Both the position numbers and the translations under genes were made by a program. From Trichomonas tenax (lineage: Eukaryota; Parabasalia; Trichomonadida; Trichomonadidae): a stretch of 64,000 nt of DNA. The stretch is taken from positions 1-64,000 of the forward strand of contig JALKBU010000162.1 of assembly GCA_023091735.1 (NCBI GenBank), given 5' to 3'. Under the pieces are notes generated by a model that was not told the origin of the DNA, made no database searches, and saw only the letters and a program-made list of their open reading frames with translations. How positions within the stretch are numbered: the stretch's first letter is position 1; every line of letters starts with the position of its first letter. Positions 56,358 to 64,000 of this stretch are shown here, in pieces.

Positions 56358-59090
56358 ATGAATGATCATTTTATCATTGAGAATTTAGCTTCAGAAAACG
56401 TTCGTGAAGTTTCAGAAGCTTTGTCAAATTTGTACTCAATGATAACAAATGATGACATTCAGCAAAATAATGTTGTAGAAATTTTCAATTATTTAATTAA
56501 TCTATTAATTCACTCACATTACAAAATAAGAATTTCAGCGCATGATGTAGTTCACGAAATCATCAATAAATATATCGATTTACTTCAAAATGTCGAATAT
56601 TCGTTGCCAAATTTACTTTCTTCTTTATATTCAGTCAATAAACATATATCAAACCCATCATTTCAATCAATTACTACGATTTTAACAAGAATTGAACCAC
56701 TTCGTTATTGGAAAATTGTCAAAGATGTGATTTTTAATGGAAAAACATTACAAATAAGAGAACAAATACTTGAAATTTTAGTTTTAGTTGCCAAAAAGAT
56801 TCCACTTTGTCCAATATTTAAACTTCTCGATGATCCAAATTATCAAATTCGTAATTTAGCGATAAAAATCTTGAAAAACGCGGATCCTAAAAAAGTGATT
56901 TCTTCATACGATAAAGTTGTTATATCATTCGAAGCTACACAGCTTTTAAACCAAAATATCAAAATCAAATTATCAAAAATACAAAACGAATCTTCAAAAA
57001 GCTCAAACAAATCATTATCAATTATACCAGCGAGATCAGTTTCCATTACACATGACAGTTTTAGTCTTTTTAAGAGTAGTTCTTCATTATTTAACCAAGA
57101 TAGCAAAAATATTCTTGAAAAGAAAGCAAAAGGTTCAAGCTTAATGGAAACGCCACAAGTTATACAAAATTCTAAAATAGAAACAATTCCTGAAGAAATA
57201 AATTTATCAACATCGAAATTAAGCATTTCAACTGAACAAAAATCAAAGGAGAGATCTTCAACGAAACAGAGCAAGTCAAATATATTATTAAAATCAGATA
57301 AAAACACACAGACAAGCAGTATTTTATTGCAAACAGCGAAAAGATTTCCAAGAGAACTTCCAAAGCCCGAAGAATCAAATAAATCACAACAAGATAAGCA
57401 AAATAATGATTATAGCTATTATAGTCATTGGTATTATAGTGATTATACTTATTCTTCAATATCTGAACCAAACAAACATGAAAAATCAACAAAACAAATC
57501 TCTCAAGAAAATTCAAATAAATCAACAAAACAAATCTCTCAAGAAAATCCAGATCATCAAAAAGTCAACACAAAGGAAGCAGACATTTCAAATTCAAGTA
57601 CCAATGAAACAGAGAAATCAAAATCAAAGACAAATTTGATATTAAAAGACTCTCCTTTATCAAAAGCATCATCGAAATTCGATAATGACACTAATGAAAA
57701 GAGTCCATTTATTGACTCAATCAGTTCTCCTGATAGAGGATCACTTCCAAAGAAGAAGATTTTAGTTCCAAAGTCCGAAAAAGTCATCGAAGAATATGAT
57801 TCTCATGCAGATTCATTATCTCCATCATTCAAAGACGAATCAGAGAAATTTGCTAAATTCGATGAAGCAAAGACAATTCATCACACTTCTATTGAAACAG
57901 TTAGGAATCCAGGAAGCACATTCTCAGATTTCAAGCATAAGTTTTCATTCGCAAATCAAAAGACAAGATTATCCTCAACAAGCACAGAAATTCGTCGTCC
58001 ACTAATTAGAGTTCCTGTTAATGTAATAAGAAAGGCCTCTTGGCTCGAAAAACTAACATATCTTGAACAAATCTCGCATGCAATTACTGAAAATCGTCAT
58101 ATAGATCCAGAAAAAATCATCGAACTTGTTCTTGCTTCTTGCGAAACATATCACATCAGAGTTGCTCAGTTTGTTACTGGATTGCTTCATGATTTCATTT
58201 TAAGATATCCAGAACTCTTAGGATCACATGCTAAAGAAATTGTCGCATTAATGCTTAATCTATCAAACGTTTCAGAAAGTGATGCTTTATTCGATGCATT
58301 AGTGATTGAATCAACAAAAGAAGATTTAATTTCCTACTCAATGGATATTGGAGAAAGTACTCCAAAAAATCTTCCTGTTGAACAGTTTTGTTTAGCTGTT
58401 TTAACTTCACCGAATTGCCAAGAAAATCTCACATTTTCAACAATTTCAAGATTGATTATGAAATCTTTTGCTAAACCAAATGATAATTGCTGCATATTGC
58501 TTGCAAAAGAGATATCAATGAGATTTACAGAATATGTCCAAACAATTGGATCAAAGCAAAGTAATGAATTCAAGAAGTTCTTCGCTCCTTTCGTGCGTGA
58601 AGCAATTAAGATGAAACAGAGTGATAAGAATAAGATTGATTATGATTATTCCGTTGTTATCGAAGCATTCAAGAATTCTGATATTGAGCAAAAATCAGCA
58701 TTGCTCAAATCATTCATCGTTCATGTTGAGTCATTAAATGATTCTCAATATGCAATTTCTGAAAACAAGATAATGGAAGTGGCAGCAAATATCAAAGACA
58801 GCGAATTACTTCAAACAATTTTACAAGGCAAAATCGATGAAATCAAGAAACAAATCTCTGGATTATCAAAGTTTATTTGCTATTGTTCTTCAGAATTTTT
58901 GAAAAATGCTGATGAATACTACAAAACTCTTTATCAAATATTCAAATCTGGAAACAGCAAATCAAGAATGGAAATTGTTAAAATATTGTGTATGATTGAA
59001 AACTGTTCAGGAAGATCAATTCTTGATGAAGAAAATATCCCTGAAACTCATCGTTTACTCATTGGCGAAATAATGGGACAATTTTCCTAA
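56358..59090 (+). CDS. CLASP-like HEAT/TOG-repeat protein (910 aa)
   Basis: An N-terminal ~170-residue HEAT region (ENLASENVREVSEALSNLY onward) is separated by ~360 residues of Ser/Lys/Gln-rich disordered sequence from a C-terminal HEAT domain. The C-terminal domain starts RKASWLEKLTYLEQISHAI, with LLHDFILRYPELLGSHAKEI, closely resembling the CLASP C-terminal HEAT module. The linker contains a tandem KSTKQISQEN duplication and a Tyr-rich patch (NDYSYYSHWYYSDYTY). CLASPs bind microtubule plus ends and promote rescue; that role is inferred. The open frame extends upstream to 56253 through a hydrophobic stretch, but the Initiator at 56320-56327 and the good TOG-like start at MNDHFIIENL favour 56358. 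Confidence in CLASP versus another TOG protein is moderate. Confidence 0.6.
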   Translation: MNDHFIIENLASENVREVSEALSNLYSMITNDDIQQNNVVEIFNYLINLLIHSHYKIRISAHDVVHEIINKYIDLLQNVEYSLPNLLSSLYSVNKHISNPSFQSITTILTRIEPLRYWKIVKDVIFNGKTLQIREQILEILVLVAKKIPLCPIFKLLDDPNYQIRNLAIKILKNADPKKVISSYDKVVISFEATQLLNQNIKIKLSKIQNESSKSSNKSLSIIPARSVSITHDSFSLFKSSSSLFNQDSKNILEKKAKGSSLMETPQVIQNSKIETIPEEINLSTSKLSISTEQKSKERSSTKQSKSNILLKSDKNTQTSSILLQTAKRFPRELPKPEESNKSQQDKQNNDYSYYSHWYYSDYTYSSISEPNKHEKSTKQISQENSNKSTKQISQENPDHQKVNTKEADISNSSTNETEKSKSKTNLILKDSPLSKASSKFDNDTNEKSPFIDSISSPDRGSLPKKKILVPKSEKVIEEYDSHADSLSPSFKDESEKFAKFDEAKTIHHTSIETVRNPGSTFSDFKHKFSFANQKTRLSSTSTEIRRPLIRVPVNVIRKASWLEKLTYLEQISHAITENRHIDPEKIIELVLASCETYHIRVAQFVTGLLHDFILRYPELLGSHAKEIVALMLNLSNVSESDALFDALVIESTKEDLISYSMDIGESTPKNLPVEQFCLAVLTSPNCQENLTFSTISRLIMKSFAKPNDNCCILLAKEISMRFTEYVQTIGSKQSNEFKKFFAPFVREAIKMKQSDKNKIDYDYSVVIEAFKNSDIEQKSALLKSFIVHVESLNDSQYAISENKIMEVAANIKDSELLQTILQGKIDEIKKQISGLSKFICYCSSEFLKNADEYYKTLYQIFKSGNSKSRMEIVKILCMIENCSGRSILDEENIPETHRLLIGEIMGQFS

Positions 59091-59102
59091 ACATGTTTAT
59101 TT

Positions 59103-61119
59103 TTAGTTAAACAATATTATATAGACTGCAATATTGATGATTCGACCAATGTTATAGATTTTGTGGCAGTTTTGTGTAATAAATCCATTGCAATTCAGGA
59201 GACTCCTAGATCGAAGTTTCCCAACTTTGTGTAGGTTTGTGATGAATGTTTTATCTTTGCTCTCGACATCAACACCACATTGAAGACTATAACATCCACT
59301 AAATGCACTATCACCGATGAATTTGACAGACAATGGAATATTGATCCATTGAAGGTTGATGCAGGGGGAGTTCTCAAATGCACCACTCAAAATTCGAGTG
59401 ACGCTGTTTGAAGGGATGAATATCGAAACAATGTTATTGTATCTCATGAATGAAGATTCTGTTATTGTCTTTGTCATCGGTGGAAGCGAAAAGAAAGTTA
59501 CACTTGATGCAGGAGGGAAAAGAATTAATAACGTAACATCGCTATTGAATTCACTGAACTAATCCCTTCCACAAACGATATTAATTGACACTCTCTGAAT
59601 GCTCCAATACCTATTGTGTTAAGTGCTGAACCATATGGAATATTGATAGTTGATAATTTTCTGCATTTTCTGAATGTATGGTTTCCAATCGAAACAAGAG
59701 ATCTTGGAATATCTAAAGATTTGATATTTATCATACTGAACGATTCAACGCCAATTGACACAATATTACTTGGAAAAACAATCCTGTCTAAATCAGAATT
59801 ATTGGAAAACGAGAAATCATCGATTGAATCGAGGTACACCTTGACAGATCAAGTAACGTTATATTACAGCTTTGAAATGCAAATTGAAATATTCTCAATA
59901 AATTAGATGGCATTTGAATATCAGACAGTTTAGAACAACCTTTGAAAGAATAATCTTTGAATGAAGTCAGAAACAATAACTTTTTTCAAGTTGCTGCAAT
60001 CCATGAAGCATTTTGTTGGGATGAATGTGATTTTTGAATTACTAAAATCAACAAGTGACAGCTTGGGGCATCTAGAAAAGCATGAATCTGCAATTGTTGC
60101 AATATTAGGCAATGATATTGTTTCCAAATTTTTGCAATTTAAAAAGGCTTGAATTCAAATGGTTTTCAAAGTTGTCTGGATATTGACGAATTTTATCTTA
60201 ACGCAGTCTCTGATTGTTTCAAGAACGGAACCCGAAGGAAACACGATCGAAACAATATACGTTTTCCCATTGAAAGCATTTTGGCTAATTGATGTGATTG
60301 ATTGTAGCATACAAACACTTCTTTCAATGTTCGGTCTATATCAATAACAAACGTTTTATTTGAGATATCTATAACATATGTTTGATTGAGCAAGTAGAAT
60401 TTTGAATTATTACCATATTTAATTACTATCCATTCACTACATATGCTTCCGCCAAGAAATATTACCTTCTCAGGGAGAACCAATTCCATTAATCTTACAT
60501 ATTCAGCGAAGCAATCAATCCCAATACTTGTTATTGATGTTGGAATATCAATATGACTTATTTTAGTTGCTCGGAAGCCATAGGGTGGTAAATATGTTAA
60601 AGATGATGGCAATATCACTTTTTCGAGAAATTCTGCACTGTGAAAAGCATTTACACCTATAGTTGTTACTGTTTCAGGGATGGAAATCTCAGTTAATTTT
60701 GCTCCACCGAAGCAATAACTTGCAATTTTGTTTACACTTGAGGAAAAGATGATGTTTTTGAATTGTGCTCCTACGCATGAAAAAGTTCCAATAACATTGA
60801 TACCTTCTGGAATAGTTAATGTTTCAATCGAAAGTTTTGAAGGAACACAAACAACAGATTTTTCAACTCTATTATATATAATACACCATTTTGAACAAAA
60901 TATACTTGACTTCTTGAATCAACTTCGATATGCTCGATAGACGTTGTTTCAAAGATTCCATACCAAATATCAATGACTTTTGAAGGAATTGTTATGGATG
61001 AAACAATTGTAGCTATAATGATCCATTTCTGCATTGTTTGCATATTACTATTTGATGGAATTATTACATTATTTAATTTTGAACAAGCATAAAAACACGA
61101 ATTTGGAAATATAAATAAT
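59103..61119 (-). pseudogene. BspA-like leucine-rich-repeat surface protein pseudogene
   Basis: Six or more overlapping minus-strand frames together spell a series of LRR_5 (Treponema pallidum-type) repeats, for example ISIPETVTTIGVNAFHSA, LPSSLTYLPPYGFRATKI and IPSNSVTRILSGAFENSP. The ~23-residue spacing of I-P-x-S-V-x-x-I-G-x-x-A-F is typical. Frame changes occur near 59480, 59840, 59930, 60130, 60200 and 60820, so the gene is dead. Intact members are surface proteins of trichomonads, linked to adherence. Which end carried the membrane anchor cannot be told. It abuts an ankyrin scrap at ~61120. Confidence 0.85.
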
Positions 61120-61120
61120 G

Positions 61121-61432
61121 TAATTGATTGCCCATAATCCAAACGCAAGAGAACCTGATGGCCGAACACCCCTTATGTTGGCTGAAACAAATGACAATAA
61201 AGAAATTGCAAAATTGCTCATGAGATCAGGCGCATGTATTGACATAACCAACAATCGTGGGCATTCTCCACTCGCATGGGTCCTGAGATCATTTGGTGTC
61301 GAAAAAGTGGTTCAAATATTTATCAGGTCGTTTAGAGTAATTGAGAGAAAGCATAAAGCAATATTTAATTATTTGCTTTGCTTTCATATTTTAACAAAAA
61401 AAAATAACAGTAAAAACCGAAAATATATATAG
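61121..61432 (+). pseudogene. Ankyrin-repeat C-terminal scrap
   Basis: The plus frame from 61124 (no ATG) reads DGRTPLMLAETNDNKEIAKL and RSGACIDITNNRGHSPLAWV, one and a half ankyrin repeats, followed by ~45 unrelated residues to the stop at 61432. It is a 5'-truncated piece joined directly to the BspA relic on the other strand. Confidence 0.75.
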
Positions 61433-61584
61433 AATCTCAAGCTTAAAAATTGTATTGTCTCATTAAAATGCTAAATGTTTAATTTTGGGATTTAGTTTTT
61501 GAGAAACCTTATTGCTGTAATTAATAAACGTTTTTTGTGGTATTTAATAACCTTGATCCGTTCAAAAAAATTTAAAGTCGGCGT

Positions 61585-62190
61585 TTGAATGCCGCTAATT
61601 TTAATTCTAGCTCATCATATATTGGACATTGGCTCTTAGATGGATCAAAATGTTATACAAATGTTAAAGGAAGTCAACACTTTGAATTTAATCACCACTG
61701 TGAAAATTCGGATGATTGTATTCCATATGTCACTTTTTATGATCTGAACTGTTTATCTTGCTTTACAGAATTTGCGTTAGATCAATCTGGACAATGCTCT
61801 ACATGTGGACCATAAAGACAAGCAGTCAACAGATGTGAAAAATGCAGAATCAGCAATTGCTTTGGATATTCAGATGGCTTCAACTGCAATAGATGTTATA
61901 CATGATATAGAGTTATGAATGCAATGTGTCAAAAATGCGATATTCCGTTCTGTTCAAGCTATTCAGAAACTAGTGAATGTCAAATTTGCAAAGATTCTTT
62001 CGTTAGATATAATAGTTCTTTTTTGTGTTTGCAGAATTGGATACAAAGAACAAAAAGGAGAGTGCAACAGGAAGGAAACATATGAGAAGAAAATCAATCT
62101 TTTAAGTTTGAGATCAAAATGTAAATCAGGATTCATATTGGCAATGATAAATGAACTTGAATTTTTTTCATTTAGAAATAAGAATTGAAT
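61585..62190 (+). pseudogene. Cys-rich (CxxC) surface protein pseudogene
   Basis: From an ATG at 61585 the frame reads a Cys-rich domain (LNCLSCFTEFALDQSGQCS) to TAA at 61813. The same frame continues with RCEKCRISNCFG, then TGA near 61909, then CQKCDIPFCSSY and CQICKDSF. A frameshift near 62030 moves to CRIGYKEQKGEC. Regular CxxC spacing resembles furin-like or variable-surface-protein-type modules (known from Giardia and trichomonads). No transmembrane segment is visible. At least two nonsense codons and one frameshift make it non-functional. Confidence 0.7.
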
Positions 62191-62359
62191 GAAAATCGAT
62201 TATTTTTTTGAATAGAAAATTATCGTCACATAAATTTTTGATTTCATTTATTCCTTTAAATAACCTTTGCAATGGACAAGCTTGTTATTTATATAACAAT
62301 TTTATCATTTTTCACACCTGTTAAAATATTTGTCATATTATCCAATATATAATTTAAAT

Positions 62360-62990
62360 ACATTAAATGTAGAAGCCTGTGTAGCACTCTCAGAAATGAA
62401 GAGCTCCAATGCATGACACTAAGCGATGTAATCGAATATCTCGGAGCCGCAGCTTCAGCAACTTTGGTCATTCGACGCAAGATAACTAAAGAAGTTATCA
62501 CGAATGTCACTGAAGAGCTCGAGAAGATCGAGGGATCCCCTCTAAAGATCAACCAGGTAGTCGACGCTATTAGAAGGTTCACATTACCCAAGCTCGACTA
62601 CATTCTAACAGAGGGTGAGTCAAGACTCAAGGACCTTGATCGGATCGACTAGAAGATCAGAGGCATCATCAAAAGGAAGATTGGAGTTGGCATGCTCCCC
62701 AAGGAACTTGCGCAAATCAGATGGCAAGATGGAGGATTGTCCATCCAGCCCACATATCAGAAGGCACTCGCACTGAAAGTGAAGACACTCATCAACATGC
62801 TGAACAGCCCAAAACCACAAACAGCACTATTAATGAAAGAATTCACAAGATGAGAGAGGAACAAACAAGGCATTAATGCATCAAACGACTCATTCCTCGG
62901 CTGGGAAACAACACCAGAAGTAGTCATCCGTGCCAAAGCATCAGCAGACAAGCTAAAAGCCAAAATAGTCAGATTAATCAATCTCATACA
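62360..62990 (+). mobile_element. Non-LTR retrotransposon reverse transcriptase, C-terminal remnant
   Basis: The frame reads IEYLGAAAS, then PLKINQVVDAIRRFTLPKLD, LDRID, KIRGIIKRKIG and IRWQDGGLSIQPTYQKAL. This is the thumb and post-thumb region of non-LTR (R2/CRE-like) reverse transcriptases, including the YLG strand, the PKLDY helix and the DGGL motif. Two in-frame stops (TAG 62650-62652 and TGA 62851-62853) interrupt an otherwise continuous frame to ~62990. The catalytic fingers/palm and endonuclease are missing, as in 5'-truncated copies. It is more GC-rich than its surroundings and ends directly against the 37-bp array. Confidence 0.75.
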
Positions 62991-62995
62991 TTTTA

Positions 62996-63675
62996 TCATC
63001 CTTATCATATGCAATCGATCTTCTACACTTGAGTATCATTCTGAAATGGAATCAATTATTCAAATTTGATCATCATTATGATTTGAAATCATTTATTAAC
63101 ACATAATCATCATTATGATATTACATTAATTACTCACAATTGATTTTCATTACAAAATTACATTAAGCAATCACACATAATCCTTAGTATGATTTTAAAT
63201 ACATCAGTAGCATGTGATTTCCATTATAACATGTAACACCATTATCAATTGCGATTAATAATGCCGAATGTATATTAGTTAACTATCTCATTGAGCATGG
63301 AGCCGATGTCAACATGAAATTTTCTTATCATCATTATATCAAATATATCACTCATATTTAATCATCATATTATCTCGAAATAAATCATTCAAAATTGATC
63401 AACACTGTAATATGACATCAATTTGTTACATTTGATTATCATTATGATTTGAAGTCAAATATTCACACACTATCATCATTAAGATATTTAATCAATTATT
63501 CGAATTTGATCATCATTATGACATTACAAAAATCATAGAATTTTAATCATTATTACGATATGGAATCAATTTGTCGCAATTGTTCATCATTACGATATAT
63601 TATCCGCCATTCACTTTTAATCATTATTGTGATTTGAATTCAGTCATTTCCAATTGATTATCATTATGATATAGG
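62996..63675. repeat. 37-bp tandem array with embedded ankyrin scrap
   Basis: Units of exactly 37 bp run from 62996 (starts 62996, 63033, 63070, 63107, 63144, 63181, 63218), pause for 70 bp, and resume at 63325, 63362, 63399, 63436, 63473, 63510, 63547, 63584, 63621 and (partial) 63658. Each begins with a conserved TCATCATTATGAT-like core (ATCAT-T-ATGAT dyad) followed by ~23 more variable bases, often ending ATTTGA or CATAA. The 70-bp break (63255-63324) encodes an ankyrin half-repeat, VNYLIEHGADVN. Confidence 0.85.
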
Positions 63676-64000
63676 TCTCCTTTATCAATAATCATGAAAG
63701 AATAACCTATGAAGATGAAAATAAATTTTATTGCATTTTTAATCACAAATTTGCAGATATATCAATTTTCATACCGATATTTGATGGTTTGGAGATATTC
63801 TTTGATGCAAATGTATAGATTTGATAACGTGAATTTAATTCACGCTGAAATGTATGGAAGTTTATCATTACTTTGAGATTAAAAATCCCTGATTAATTTT
63901 TTTCAGCAAAAACGAAATTTGTCATTTTTTAACCCCTGCGTAATTAGAAACCTTTGAATTATGTTTTTATCCAACTTATGCTAATTCAGAGATTCGGATC
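63676..64000. other. No feature recognised
   Basis: AT-rich flank after the 37-bp array. No coding frame or repeat supported. Confidence 0.4.

Noticed and set aside
62996..63675. CRISPR-like array (conserved dyad plus variable part)
   Set aside because: The genome is eukaryotic, the conserved part is ~13 bp and itself variable, the variable parts are related to each other, and no cas genes are present. It is a minisatellite.
1..64000. Spliceosomal introns
   Set aside because: No conserved trichomonad-type splice sites were seen interrupting a recognised gene; the large genes are continuous frames.

Overview
The window is eukaryotic nuclear DNA, most probably from a parabasalid (a trichomonad such as Trichomonas or Tritrichomonas; the sequence alone does not settle the species). 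The reasons are: AT-rich DNA with intronless genes, including uninterrupted frames of 2158 and 3857 codons; Initiator-like TCA(C/T)(T/A) motifs 9 to 59 bases before several ATGs; and typical trichomonad families (R2R3 Myb proteins, ankyrin proteins, BspA-like leucine-rich proteins, Pmp-like surface proteins with Thr-Pro stalks). Several open frames begin at non-ATG codons, so I moved their starts to the first supported ATG.

Layout. 0.5-3.1 kb: a Myb protein and a propeller-like protein on +. 4.1-9.5 kb: an ankyrin pseudogene, a second Myb gene, a coiled-coil gene and a broken Pmp-like gene, all on -. 10.1-12.6 kb: an Argonaute on -, whose catalytic residues all look replaced. 12.8-15.0 kb: a decayed tRNA-Arg(TCT), an ankyrin scrap with 37-bp repeats, and an intact ankyrin gene. 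15.3-21.8 kb: TOR kinase on -. 22.0-24.7 kb: an inverted-repeat element, a nicotinamide riboside kinase-like gene, a 21-bp minisatellite and a SAS-4/CPAP-type TCP10-domain gene. 26.4-31.5 kb: a more C-rich stretch with an ER Grp170-like chaperone and two partial Pmp-like genes lying head to head. 31.8-39.3 kb: an HMCES/SRAP gene, a PP2A scaffold subunit and a catalytically dead calpain with a prenylation box. 40.3-43.6 kb: an intact surface protein, a hairpin cluster and a surface-protein pseudogene. 44.2-55.7 kb: a dynein heavy chain whose AAA1 ATPase site is missing. 56.4-59.1 kb: a CLASP-like HEAT protein. 59.1-63.7 kb: a run of pseudogenes (BspA-like, ankyrin, Cys-rich, non-LTR reverse transcriptase) ending in a 37-bp tandem array.

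How the genes fit together. The genes are monocistronic and no operon logic is visible. Several serve the cytoskeleton or centriole (dynein, CLASP-like, SAS-4-like). Others serve signalling (TOR, PP2A-A), the cell surface or secretory route (Pmp-like proteins, Grp170), RNA silencing (Argonaute) and DNA repair (HMCES). The recurrent theme is conserved folds with lost catalytic residues (Argonaute, calpain, dynein AAA1 and AAA4), plus an altered TOR (DFG to DLS, shortened FRB). Statements about families come from memory of those families; no database search was run.
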